Source of the DNA: an uncultured Collinsella sp. | GTDB taxonomy: Bacteria > Actinomycetota > Coriobacteriia > Coriobacteriales > Coriobacteriaceae | Direction of reading: 5' to 3' | Length of the DNA stretch: 31,270 nucleotides | Assembly: GCA_902494625.1 (NCBI GenBank) | Contig: CABUUB010000018.1 | Span: forward strand, 1-31,270 | Part shown: piece after piece, positions 6,436 through 14,860 of the stretch | How the letters are laid out: every line of letters starts with the position of its first letter | Position numbering within the stretch: position 1 is the stretch's first letter | Translations under genes and position numbers: made by a program | Notes under the pieces: generated by a model | What the model saw: only the letters and a program-made list of their open reading frames with translations | What the model was told of the DNA's origin: nothing | Databases searched by the model: none

Positions 6436-6901
6436 GCGAACGCAGGCGCTCTAGCTCGGCCTCGGCCTCGGCTATGCGCTCCTCGGTGGACTTCTTGCCC
6501 GTCACGCGCACGTTCTTGCGCGCCCCCTTCAGCAGCCTGATCTCCTCCTCGACCATGGCCGCCAGCTCCTCGAAGCGGTTGGCGTTCACGGGCAGGCCGA
6601 TGTCCATGAGGCACTGCATGTCGAGCATCAGCTGCTCGCAGTCGGCTATCGCCAGCGTCAGGTAACGCTTGCGCTCAAGTGCGTTGAACGAACTGTTGGG
6701 GTAGAAGCAGTCGGCGCGGTTGACGTTGTATACGATGCTGCGCGCGGTCTCCACCGTGGGGACTGCGTTCAGCAGCCTGTAGGCTTTCGGCACGACCGAC
6801 GAGGAGGCCATGAGCTTGTTGACCTCCACGCGGATGGCGATGGCCTGCGTGAAGAACTTGTACTCGGACACCTCGCGGTTTCGCTGGTAGACGCCGCTCA
6901 T
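6431..6901 (-). CDS. avd: Avd, DGR accessory variability determinant
   Basis: A 156-residue, strongly helical protein that fits the Avd / 23S-intervening-sequence-protein four-helix bundle: YQRNREVSEYKFFTQAIAIR, KAYRLLNAVPTVETARSIVYNVNRA, the family-typical NALERKRYLTLAIADCEQLM, then VNANRFEELAAMVEEEIRLL and a charged tail. Avd forms a pentameric ring that binds nucleic acid and the reverse transcriptase and is needed for retrohoming in Bordetella phage. I chose ATG 6901 because GGGAGGTGCC precedes it; a TTG eight codons upstream is less likely. Confidence 0.9.
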   Translation of the reverse strand: MSGVYQRNREVSEYKFFTQAIAIRVEVNKLMASSSVVPKAYRLLNAVPTVETARSIVYNVNRADCFYPNSSFNALERKRYLTLAIADCEQLMLDMQCLMDIGLPVNANRFEELAAMVEEEIRLLKGARKNVRVTGKKSTEERIAEAEAELERLRSL

Positions 6902-6923
6902 GGCACCTCCCGGAAATAGTGGC

Positions 6924-6948
6924 AAAAAAAACGGCCCGCTGCGCGGGC
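6924..6948 (-). terminator. Rho-independent terminator between DGR target and avd
   Basis: On the minus strand, a GC-only 6-bp stem (6943-6948 with 6934-6939) with a three-base loop, then CG and eight T (6924-6931). It would end most target-gene transcripts before avd. Confidence 0.75.
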
Positions 6949-6951
6949 AGG

Positions 6952-6978
6952 GATGCGACCGCGCAAGGCGGTCGCATC
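6952..6978. repeat. Perfect 11-bp inverted repeat downstream of the VR (DGR target hairpin)
   Basis: GATGCGACCGC (6952-6962) and its exact complement (6968-6978) flank a 5-base loop, 29 bases past the target stop codon and 45 bases past the VR end. Hairpin or cruciform structures downstream of the VR are required for efficient retrohoming in Bordetella phage BPP-1. This is a strong candidate for that element. It abuts the terminator. Confidence 0.75.
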
Positions 6979-7006
6979 GAAAGAGAAGTATAGAGCACTC
7001 GGCTGG

Positions 7007-7918
7007 CTAGCCGACGAGGAAGCCGGGGCGGGGGCGAACCCAGGTGATCGTCGCCGAATTGTAGTCGGCATCGCCGTAGCTGCCGACAAAGCACACGTTG
7101 GACGCGGAGCCCGACGCAACGGAACGCAGCCACCAAGTGCACCGATTTCCGTTGACTCGGTGCGCCGTGTCTCGGAACAGGTCAAACTGGCAGTCGAAGC
7201 CCACGCTGTAGCCTTTCGTCCCCCACACGGGGCAGCCGTACACCTCCATCTCCGACAGCGAGAACACCTTGCCGATATCCTGCCAGCTCCACGAGTTGGA
7301 GTCGTTGAGCGCGCCGCTGGCGCTGTACCGCTCCTCAAGCAGCACGCGCTGGGTGAGCAGGTACTTGGTCAGCCCCTCGGGCAGGCACGCCTCGAAGGCC
7401 GTCTCCCACGCCTTGAGGTTGCTGTTGGGGTAGGGGCATTTCTGGTTGGCGGTGCCCTGGTTCGAGTTGGTGGTGTTCCACATCAGGAAGCTGTCGTTTG
7501 CCACGCCGGTCACGGTCTTGGCTACGGGCACGGGCGCGGACGCCACGAACGCGATATGGTGGCCCTTGCTGTTGTCGCCGCAGTAGAGGTACGGGCCGAT
7601 GTGGGCAAGCAGGAACCGCACAGATTGCTGGGTGGTGACGGCGGATGCGCTCACGAGCGGCACGTCCAGGTAGTCGCCCACGCGCATGCCGCTGAAGTTC
7701 GCGGCCTGCACGCGCTTGTGCAGCGCGTCGTAGATGGTGACGGAGCCTGAGACCTCGCCCGCGAGAAGCGTTGCGAGCGACTGGCCCGGGTACTTGCCGA
7801 TCAGGCCCTGTCGGTTGTACTCGGCGTTGTTGAGCGCCGTGGTGGCGTTGGTGCGGGCGGTGTCGTCTATCATCTCGTAGTTGGTGCCGCCCACTGTGAG
7901 GATCTTAGCTTGAGCCAT
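7007..7918 (-). CDS. DGR target: tail protein with C-type-lectin-like variable domain
   Basis: A 303-residue protein. Residues 1-60 look like a fibre-attachment segment (AKILTVGGTNYEMIDD, then an Asn/Thr-rich helix). About 90-303 resemble the DUF6273/FGE-type C-type-lectin fold used by many DGR targets: PYPNSNLKAW, YLLTQRVLLEERYS, DIGKVFSLSEMEVYG and the terminal WWLRS...WVRPRPGF block. The variable repeat covers residues 258-299. Likely variable positions are the Cys and Thr before WWLRS, Phe after VC, Gly-Ser-Tyr, two Asp, and Ile before TWV. It probably binds host surface receptors at the tail tip. The ribosome-binding site AAGAAGGAAA precedes ATG 7918. Confidence 0.92.
   Translation of the reverse strand: MAQAKILTVGGTNYEMIDDTARTNATTALNNAEYNRQGLIGKYPGQSLATLLAGEVSGSVTIYDALHKRVQAANFSGMRVGDYLDVPLVSASAVTTQQSVRFLLAHIGPYLYCGDNSKGHHIAFVASAPVPVAKTVTGVANDSFLMWNTTNSNQGTANQKCPYPNSNLKAWETAFEACLPEGLTKYLLTQRVLLEERYSASGALNDSNSWSWQDIGKVFSLSEMEVYGCPVWGTKGYSVGFDCQFDLFRDTAHRVNGNRCTWWLRSVASGSASNVCFVGSYGDADYNSATITWVRPRPGFLVG
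7023..7146 (-). repeat. DGR variable repeat (VR)
   Basis: The C-terminal coding copy of the TR. The 24 bases nearest the target stop (7023-7046) match the TR exactly. Eleven of the 19 mismatches are at TR adenines, mostly in AAC/AAT codons. Six of the eight others cluster opposite TR 6366-6379. Confidence 0.95.
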
Positions 7919-7930
7919 TTCGTTTCCTTC

Positions 7931-8656
7931 TTAAATCAACGTGATGGTATTGCCGCTTGCGGAGCATGTTGAGCCGAACGTTACGGTCACCCCGCTCGCC
8001 GATGCCTTTGAAGCCGGGCAGTAGACTGTTCCGCCCATGTATATGAACTGACCTGTCGAGTTCGCCAAAAGCGTTGCGAGCTTCGCGTTCTGGGCACGCA
8101 GCTCCGCGACGTCCGAGCTTCCTGCGCTGCCTTGCGCCACGGAGTTGGCGATCTGCAACGCCTGGTTCGCCGCTGCGTCCGCACGCGAAGCCGCGCCGTT
8201 CGCCGCAGAGGTCGCGTTGCTCGATGCCTGTTGGTCGGCGATATGCTCGTCATGGCGCTGGCTTTCGGCCTTTTTGCGTTCGATCTCGGCGTTCGATCGG
8301 CTCGTCTCGTTGTTCTGGCGCGTGGTTTCGGCATTCTTTCGCGCAGTTTCGTTGTCTTGACGTGTTGTCTCGGCGTTCTTGCGCGACGTCTCGTTGTTCT
8401 TGCGGGTTGTCTCGTTGTTGCCGCGCTCGGTCTCAGCCGTTTTCCGAGCGTTCTCGTTGGACACGCGCGTCTTCTCTGCCGCTTCGGCGCTTTCAGTCGC
8501 GGTGTTGCAGTTCGCCGCTGCCGTCTTGGCCTCTTCGGCGGCCTCCATCGATAGCGTCGACTCGATGCGGAAGATCGAGCCGTCGGTGGTTCTGGCGCGG
8601 TCGATGTTGCCCGCATCGTTGAGCAGCAGCGCCGCGCCTTTGTTGGTATCTGCCAT
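7931..8656 (-). CDS. Tail fibre with heptad repeats
   Basis: A 241-residue protein. The N-terminus (LLLNDAGNIDRARTTDGSIFRI) resembles attachment domains of phage fibres. Residues 38-60 are Ala/Glu-rich helix. Residues 61-137 are eleven consecutive seven-residue units of the ETxRxNx type, a trimeric coiled-coil shaft in appearance. The last 100 residues are Ala/Gln-rich helix and then a short beta-rich tip (YMGGTVYCPASKA...). It lies directly upstream of the DGR target and may carry it or assemble with it. AGGAGGTGCG precedes the ATG. Confidence 0.85.
   Translation of the reverse strand: MADTNKGAALLLNDAGNIDRARTTDGSIFRIESTLSMEAAEEAKTAAANCNTATESAEAAEKTRVSNENARKTAETERGNNETTRKNNETSRKNAETTRQDNETARKNAETTRQNNETSRSNAEIERKKAESQRHDEHIADQQASSNATSAANGAASRADAAANQALQIANSVAQGSAGSSDVAELRAQNAKLATLLANSTGQFIYMGGTVYCPASKASASGVTVTFGSTCSASGNTITLI
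8246..8476 (-). repeat. Eleven tandem 21-base units encoding ETxRxNx heptads
   Basis: Within the fibre gene, 21-base units repeat in phase with a seven-residue motif. Neighbouring copies share long exact stretches (for example the GTCTCGTTGTT blocks), so unit number could change by recombination or slippage, altering shaft length. Confidence 0.8.
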
Positions 8657-8666
8657 CGCACCTCCT

Positions 8667-8924
8667 TTACTTAGCTAGCACGCCGATCACGATGGCGTGC
8701 GGGCCGATTGCCTGGATGATGCATCGGTCGCCTGCCTTGGCTCCCGAGCATGAGGTGGTGTACGGGAGCTTCAGGGATGCCCCCTTCACCGATACGGCCA
8801 TGGTGGCTCCGGATACGGAATTCACCGTTCCGTAGCACGCCTGCTGGCCGGGAGGGTCGTTGGCGGTCGCATCGGCCATCGCGGCGCCGTATCGGCGCAT
8901 GGCCGACATGAGTTCATCGCTCAT
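8667..8924 (-). CDS. Small tail/baseplate-region protein
   Basis: An 85-residue protein (MSDELMSAMR to VIGVLAK). After a short helix, the rest has alternating beta-type sequence with Gly turns (GTVNSVSGATMAVSVKG, GDRCIIQAIGPHAIVIGVLAK), suggesting a small OB- or spike-like beta barrel. It overlaps the end of the upstream tail protein gene by 11 bases. No family is certain. Confidence 0.7.
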   Translation of the reverse strand: MSDELMSAMRRYGAAMADATANDPPGQQACYGTVNSVSGATMAVSVKGASLKLPYTTSCSGAKAGDRCIIQAIGPHAIVIGVLAK

Positions 8925-9999
8925 ACCTCTTCACCTCCATCTCGATTGGGCATCCTCCCACGAGCGTGAGAGTCGCAGTCCTCACCGCGAACTTGCCGCT
9001 GATGCCGGCGCTTGCCCAATCGACCATCACGGCATCGCCGCACGCGATAGGCGCGTACGTCCGCTTGACCGTGACTCTACGGATAGCGCTCTGCTGTGTT
9101 CGCAGCATCTCGTTAGCCTTGACATCGGCGTTCCTCTGTCTCTCGGCATCGGTAGACCCCTCGGGCAGGTCGCTGTAGCTGTACGTGGCCGTCTTGCGCC
9201 AACCGCGCGAAACCGTGGAGTAAGGGCTGCTCGGGTCTGAGTCGATGGCCGTGCCACGGTAGAAGGCGTCCTGCGTTTCGTAGTCGCAGTGCACCACGTT
9301 GGCGACGCCCGAGCGGTCAAGCTCGTCGACTACCTCGTTGATGAAGCGTGCGCCAGAGCCCTCTCGAAGGGTCATGGAAACGGGCCTGTCCTGCGGCTCC
9401 CTATATCTGCGAAGTACGGGCCTTCCGTAGGCGTCCTCGTCGACGGCGCGGAAGCCCGCCACGTCGAGCAGCGCGTTGCACGCCGCCAGGCGCTTCGACA
9501 GCCTCATGTCGCCCGAATCGATTCCGAGCGTCCAATCCTGCGCTAGCTTGTAGTCGGAGCCTTCGGCGATCACGTCAGCGAAGCCAGCCGCCTTGAGCAA
9601 CTTTACGACGTAGGGGACAACCACGGTTCCAGCCGCCACCGTGAATGGGGCATCGAATTCGTCCTCCGCAACCTCCGACAGCCTGCCCGACAGGACTGCC
9701 GTGCCGGTTGAGTTGACGCCGCGTCTGGTCCTTTTCGGCGCTGAGACAACGAAAGTCCCCAGCGCCTCACTGACTGACGCGCCACCGAAGTCGGCATCGA
9801 GGTACACCCGCAGCAGATCTGCCCCGATATCGAGCGCCCCGGAGTAATCGACCTGCCCTGTGGTGTAGTCCTTGTCCTGGTTGCGCTCAATGCACCCGCC
9901 GTTCTTTATGTTCGTGATTCTCTCGACCTCGTTGCCGCTTGCGCGGTCTACGCGCATGAAGCGGAACGAGGTGAGGAACGGTTTTCCCCAATCAGCCAT
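8914..9999 (-). CDS. Tail-associated protein, baseplate hub-like
   Basis: A 361-residue protein downstream of the large minor tail protein. It contains motifs of hub or receptor-end tail proteins: an early beta-rich domain (SFRFMRVDRASGNEVERI, YTTGQVDYSGALDIGADLLRVYL) and a middle helical domain with LAACNALLDVAGFRAVDEDAYGRPVLRRY, a segment typical of phage tail hub proteins. A closing beta domain (IACGDAVMVDWASAGISGKF) follows. Its start overlaps the end of the upstream gene by 8 bases. Assignment rests on pattern and synteny. Confidence 0.7.
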   Translation of the reverse strand: MADWGKPFLTSFRFMRVDRASGNEVERITNIKNGGCIERNQDKDYTTGQVDYSGALDIGADLLRVYLDADFGGASVSEALGTFVVSAPKRTRRGVNSTGTAVLSGRLSEVAEDEFDAPFTVAAGTVVVPYVVKLLKAAGFADVIAEGSDYKLAQDWTLGIDSGDMRLSKRLAACNALLDVAGFRAVDEDAYGRPVLRRYREPQDRPVSMTLREGSGARFINEVVDELDRSGVANVVHCDYETQDAFYRGTAIDSDPSSPYSTVSRGWRKTATYSYSDLPEGSTDAERQRNADVKANEMLRTQQSAIRRVTVKRTYAPIACGDAVMVDWASAGISGKFAVRTATLTLVGGCPIEMEVKRYER

Positions 10000-12301
10000 T
10001 TATCGGCTCCTCGAAGACGTTGTGCGTGACGTTGGCCGAACCCTTCCAGATGCCTGCACCCTTCACAGACATGTCGAAGTCCATGGGGCCGTATGCGCGT
10101 TCGCCCGCATGTCCGCGCCACCATCCCCTCCACTGCTCGTCCATAATCCGTATGTACCTGTCGTGGCCGTCGCGCTTCATCTCCCATGAGAGCGAGGTCT
10201 TTTTGTTCAGCTCGTCGAGCATGTACGAAATGGGCAGGTCGCCGTTCTCGCCGCCATCGGCGAAGTGGTATGTCTCTACGGATCGCTGAGAGCTTGTCGA
10301 GTAGTCGCCGTTGTAGTCGAGCACAAGCACGGTCGATGCATCCTGGCCGAAGTTAAGCGCCATCCCGTGCGCGAACACGTTGGCATCGGTCACGGTCTGC
10401 GACGAGGTGCCGTTGTCGGCGTACCCAGTGACCTTGTACTCGTAGTCGGTGTTTAGCGGCGGCACGCGGTCGATCGTCTCTTGGGAGTCAAGCACGCCGG
10501 ATGCTATGACGGCATCGCCGCCGTACGCCACGCGCTCCACCGTGAAGGCGGAGCAGCGGGAGGCGTTGCCGAGCACCAGCGCGTCACCATCGACTGTGAT
10601 CGTGCCTAGTATGGAAAGCTCATTGCTCACCTCGTCGACCGTCATGGGGCCTACGAGCGTGGTCTGCTCGATCTCGTATGACGAGAGGCCGTTGCGCACC
10701 TTCACGTGACACGCCAGCGCATCGTCGTACGACAGCGACACGTCTGGGATGGCCGGTTCCGCCCAGTGCGTCTTGAAGCGGCGCATGGCCGTCTTGGACA
10801 GGCCGGAGCCGCCCTTGACCGTGAGCATGAGCAGATAGTCGATGCCGTTGCGTATGGTGGCGTAGCTGCCGAAACTCACGGGCTTCAGGTTCGTGACGTC
10901 TGCCGTGGCGACCGTCGCGCCGCCGACCTCTGCGAGCGTGAGCGTTGCCTGCGCGATGCCAGTTTCGTCGGTTGCGGCGACTTGCACCGTGAGCGGCACC
11001 GCATCGACGAGCATGCCGTCGGTAGCGGGGGAGGCGACCCAGCACTGCGGGTAGTCGGCGACCGTTATCGCCGCATAGCCAGACCAAGCGCCCCAATCGG
11101 CGTGCAGTCCCTTCGTGCGAACGCGAGCTTTCCAACTTCCCTTCGTGAGTGCGACCGATGCGCTTTTCTCGGTCGTGTACGACTTCGTTATCGTCTCGCT
11201 GCCGACGAGCTCAAGTTGCGCGGCGGACTGCGCCGAGCCGTCGGGGTGGTTGGGCACCCACGAGAAGGATGCTGCCGACCCCGTTGGCGCAACATGGTCG
11301 GCGGTGACCTTCGGTGCGAGAGGCGGCGTGATCGTGGTCACGGAATTCGATTCGACCCACGAAGACGTTAGGCTACCGCGCTTGGCCCTGACGCGGTAGA
11401 CGATCGTGCCGGCAGGCGCGGAGGTGTCGTGCAGGTCTACCCATGCGGGGTCTTCGCCCTCGGTGGTGGTCGAGACCGCCGCCCACGTATTCCCGTCGTC
11501 GCCTGATCGCTGAACATCCCATGCGCTGGCGTACCACCACGCCCCGTAGACGCGCAGCGTCACCTCGGACGCGCCGGCCTTGATGGCATCGATGCGCGAA
11601 GGTGCCGACGGAGTTGTGTACGTGGTTCCGCACGAGACGTGCGTGGAGTTGCCGCCCGGGCCGTGGGCGCAAAGGCGGTACTCGTACTTGTGTCCTGCGG
11701 TCGTCGAGTTGTCGGTGTAGTTGGTCACGTCCCACGAGACGTCGGCGATGTTCACCCATGAGCCGTCGTCGGTGCGGCGGTCTACATACACGCCAGCCCA
11801 GGGGTACGCGCCGTCCATGCCCGTGTAGTCGACGTCCCACGTGATCTTGTGGGATGTGTCGGAAACGCGGGCCAGCTTCGGGTTCTTGGGCGGATGCGGT
11901 TGCGAGTACCCGCGCTGGGGAATCCAAGCGTACTCTGTTGCCCAGGCATCTCCGCCGGCGCTGTCGTAGTAGTTGTTGTACGTCTTGCCGTAGACGTGGA
12001 TCTGTACGGAGCAGTTCCAGCCGCTGGCCCCGCGCCCGACGTCCACGGTGAAGGTCACGGCGTCGCGCGTGGCCCAATTCCCGTAGTTGTTGAGCAGCAC
12101 GTCGCGCGACCTGTAGGTGATGCCGTTCACGATCACGTCGTAGTGCGTGCCGTACTGTGCCGCATACTTGTCGTCGATCGCGGCGGTGATTGTTATGCGC
12201 GAGGTGGTGTCGTTGACCGTGCTCACGCCGTCAACGGAGATATAGCCGCAATACCAGCGGTTGCGCCCCGCGATCTGAATCTCCCTTGTATAGGTTCCCA
12301 T
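9992..12301 (-). CDS. Minor tail protein with fibronectin type III-like domains
   Basis: A 769-residue protein directly after the tape measure. Residues 1-130 form a beta-rich domain with NYGNWATRDAVTFTVDVG. At least two FN3-like modules follow (about 135-235, PHPPKNPKLARVSDTSHKIT to YEYRLCAHGPGG; about 235-330, TPSAPSRIDAIK to VYRVRAKRGS), with further Ig/FN3-like beta domains to about 640. The C-terminus (SLSWEMKRDGHDRYIRIMDEQ) resembles a distal-tail-type end. It probably forms the tail tip and contacts the host wall. Confidence 0.8.
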   Translation of the reverse strand: MGTYTREIQIAGRNRWYCGYISVDGVSTVNDTTSRITITAAIDDKYAAQYGTHYDVIVNGITYRSRDVLLNNYGNWATRDAVTFTVDVGRGASGWNCSVQIHVYGKTYNNYYDSAGGDAWATEYAWIPQRGYSQPHPPKNPKLARVSDTSHKITWDVDYTGMDGAYPWAGVYVDRRTDDGSWVNIADVSWDVTNYTDNSTTAGHKYEYRLCAHGPGGNSTHVSCGTTYTTPSAPSRIDAIKAGASEVTLRVYGAWWYASAWDVQRSGDDGNTWAAVSTTTEGEDPAWVDLHDTSAPAGTIVYRVRAKRGSLTSSWVESNSVTTITPPLAPKVTADHVAPTGSAASFSWVPNHPDGSAQSAAQLELVGSETITKSYTTEKSASVALTKGSWKARVRTKGLHADWGAWSGYAAITVADYPQCWVASPATDGMLVDAVPLTVQVAATDETGIAQATLTLAEVGGATVATADVTNLKPVSFGSYATIRNGIDYLLMLTVKGGSGLSKTAMRRFKTHWAEPAIPDVSLSYDDALACHVKVRNGLSSYEIEQTTLVGPMTVDEVSNELSILGTITVDGDALVLGNASRCSAFTVERVAYGGDAVIASGVLDSQETIDRVPPLNTDYEYKVTGYADNGTSSQTVTDANVFAHGMALNFGQDASTVLVLDYNGDYSTSSQRSVETYHFADGGENGDLPISYMLDELNKKTSLSWEMKRDGHDRYIRIMDEQWRGWWRGHAGERAYGPMDFDMSVKGAGIWKGSANVTHNVFEEPING

Positions 12302-12304
12302 TGG

Positions 12305-14860
12305 CTACCTTCCCGACCCTGCGGACCGCTTGGCTGCGGAGACCAGAACGTCAACCGCCTGCATGATCCGCTGGTCTGCGTTTACACTTCCTCCATTGAC
12401 CGTGACGTTGTAGGTCGTGCCGGCGGCACCTGCCCCGGCAACGGCAACCGACGGAGCGACCGTGATGCCCGAGCCGATAAGCGAGCTCGCGGAGGCTAGC
12501 GCCGACGTGATGGCGGAGTTGACCGCCCCCGTGCCGCTGCCGATGCCCTCGGCCCATCCCTCCATGAGCGCCTTGCCCGAGTAGGTTGTATAACCGTGGC
12601 CGCTGAATGGGCCGCGCTTTGCGGGCGAGAACGGGAAGAACGAGCGGATCTGCGAGACGGCGCCGGACACGGCGGAAAGGGCGCCGTCGATTGCGTTCTG
12701 GATGCCCTGCGTGAAGCCGTTGATCAACGCGCGACCGGAATCGACGAGCCACGACCCAGCGCCTGCGAAGAAGCCCATTACCTGGCCGGGGATGCTGGAA
12801 ATGGTGTTCATGAGGCTCCCGATATGGCCAGACACAGCGCCGACGAGCGCCGAGAAGGCACCCGTCACCGCCGCGTACACCTGCTGCGCCGCGTTCGCCA
12901 TCGTAGACACCATGGTCGAGAAGTACCCGGCGATCGAGGAGACGAGGCCGGACACGAGCGAGAGCGCTGAGGACACCAGCGAGCCGACGAACGCCACTAC
13001 CGCGTTCACACCGCCTGAAACGGCGGCGACCACGGTAGCTATCCCGCCGCCGACAACGGATACGATCGAGCCGATGAACGTGGTAACCGCAGTCACGAGG
13101 CCGCTCACGACCGACATGACGAGGCCAATGGCCGAGGCTACGACGGATGCGGCGTTTACCACGACCGAGATCACCTGGCTTGCCACCGTTATCACGACGG
13201 ACACGATTGAACCAACTACAGACAGCACTGTCTGGATTACCGGTATGAGCATCTGAGCCACGGAGAGCACTATCTGCATGCCGCTAGCCAATATCGGCAG
13301 CACGGCGTTGGCGAGGTTTGCGAGCGCCGTGCCGATAGACGTGATTGCCGGCATGAGCGCAGCGCCCACCTGCGACACGAGCGGGCTTACCGCAGCGAAA
13401 AGCTGCATGGCGACGCCGATGACCTGCGAAATGATCGGGACGATCATCGCGAAGGCGTTGTGTAGCACGGGCAGGATGGCCTGGCCGACGTTCAGCAGCG
13501 TCGAGCCAAGCTGCTCTATGACAGGCCGCACGGCGCTGAACGCGCCGACTGCGCCAGATGCGAATGACGCGATGACGGGCAGCATCTGCGATGCGAAGTA
13601 CGTCACGAACGGCGACACCGCCGAGATGATCGTCGTCACGGCTCCGCCAATAGTCGAGACGATGGTGTCCCAGATGCCCGGTATCTGCTCGCCAAGCTTC
13701 CCGAAAGCGGACTTGCACGTGCCTACGACGGATGCCGCAGCGTCGGCGATCGCTTGGAACGCCCCCGTTATCTGGGAAGCGTCGACTGTCGGCAGCTGTA
13801 TGCCAAGCTCAGCCAAGGCTCCTACGGCGATGTTCCAAGCAGTCGCGAGCGCTTCCGAGAGCACTGGGCCAAGGACTGGGCCAAGGCCAGACAGCACAAC
13901 CGGGAACGCCTCGACGATTCCCTTGCCGATCTGCGCAACCCTCGGAGCCACGTTCGTAGCTACCGCGCCGATCGACTCAAGCAGCTGCTGCGTGAGCTGC
14001 GAGAAGTCGACGTCGTCGCGCCCGAGTCCGGTGATGAAGTTCTCCCACGCGGCCTTCGCCATGCCGATGGAGCCGCTGATCGTGGTAGCGGCCTCCTTGG
14101 CGGTGGTGCCGGTGATGCCCATGTTCTCCTGCACGGTATGGATGGCCTCGACCACATCGGCATAGCTGTCGATCGTGAGGTCGGCGTTCTTGCCCTGCTC
14201 CTGGCGCAGCTTGTTGGCATCGGCGATAAGGCGCTTCATCTCGGCCTGCGTGCCGCCGTAGCCGAGCTTCAAGTTGTCCAACATCGTGTAGTTCTGCTTC
14301 GCAAAGCCTTGGTAGGCGTTCTGCACGTCCGCCATGTCGGAACCCATCTTGTTCACGTTGTCCGACATGTCGCCCATGGCCATGTTCGCGTAGTCAGCCG
14401 CCTTGGCGACATCGCCGCTGCACGACGAGATGAGCGAGGCCGCGAAGCTCGTGGCCTGCGTCATGTACTGGTTGGCGGACATTCCGCATGTCTTGTATGC
14501 CTCTGCGGCATAACCTTGCAGTGTCTGCGACGCGGAGCCGAACAGGGTGTCGACGCCGCCAACCAGCTGTTCGTAGTCTGCATATGCGGAAAGGGCCGCG
14601 CCGCCAATCGCGGTCACGGCCCCTGTGAGCGCTGTGAACCCGGCCACCGCCGCAGTGGCGACGCCCTTGGCTACGGTTCCAAGCCCTGCCAGGATGCCCG
14701 AGGACTTCTTGGCCCCGCCGTCGATGCCGACGGTCATGGAGTCGCCGAAGGCCTTGCCTGCGGCGTTGCCCTGGCTGCCGAACTCCTTGCCGATTTTGCT
14801 CGCGAAGCCATCCATCGACGGCATCAAGGACACATAGGCCGACCCGACACTAGTCGCCAT
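12305..14860 (-). CDS. Tape measure protein
   Basis: An 851-residue protein, the longest in the window. The N-terminus (GSAYVSLMPSMDGFASKIGKEFG) and AAFADYEQLVGGVDTLFG-type block are classic for Gram-positive phage tape measures. The middle is a long stretch of hydrophobic Val/Ala/Ser helix (about 330-700) with many weak membrane-like segments. The region about 735-775 (SAVSQIRSFFPFSPAKRGPFSGHGYTTYSGKALMEGW) is a well-known tape-measure signature. It sets tail length and enters the host envelope during DNA injection. It lies directly after the tail chaperones. Confidence 0.95.
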   Translation of the reverse strand: MATSVGSAYVSLMPSMDGFASKIGKEFGSQGNAAGKAFGDSMTVGIDGGAKKSSGILAGLGTVAKGVATAAVAGFTALTGAVTAIGGAALSAYADYEQLVGGVDTLFGSASQTLQGYAAEAYKTCGMSANQYMTQATSFAASLISSCSGDVAKAADYANMAMGDMSDNVNKMGSDMADVQNAYQGFAKQNYTMLDNLKLGYGGTQAEMKRLIADANKLRQEQGKNADLTIDSYADVVEAIHTVQENMGITGTTAKEAATTISGSIGMAKAAWENFITGLGRDDVDFSQLTQQLLESIGAVATNVAPRVAQIGKGIVEAFPVVLSGLGPVLGPVLSEALATAWNIAVGALAELGIQLPTVDASQITGAFQAIADAAASVVGTCKSAFGKLGEQIPGIWDTIVSTIGGAVTTIISAVSPFVTYFASQMLPVIASFASGAVGAFSAVRPVIEQLGSTLLNVGQAILPVLHNAFAMIVPIISQVIGVAMQLFAAVSPLVSQVGAALMPAITSIGTALANLANAVLPILASGMQIVLSVAQMLIPVIQTVLSVVGSIVSVVITVASQVISVVVNAASVVASAIGLVMSVVSGLVTAVTTFIGSIVSVVGGGIATVVAAVSGGVNAVVAFVGSLVSSALSLVSGLVSSIAGYFSTMVSTMANAAQQVYAAVTGAFSALVGAVSGHIGSLMNTISSIPGQVMGFFAGAGSWLVDSGRALINGFTQGIQNAIDGALSAVSGAVSQIRSFFPFSPAKRGPFSGHGYTTYSGKALMEGWAEGIGSGTGAVNSAITSALASASSLIGSGITVAPSVAVAGAGAAGTTYNVTVNGGSVNADQRIMQAVDVLVSAAKRSAGSGR

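Noticed and set aside
7142..7338. A second variable repeat upstream of the VR
   Set aside because: TR-VR identity ends at 7146; beyond this the sequences diverge at once, and no other copy of the IMH-like end was seen in the window.
8246..8476. Regular ~21-base repeats considered as a CRISPR array
   Set aside because: Repeats are in phase with heptads of a coding frame, have no unique spacers and no adjacent cas genes.
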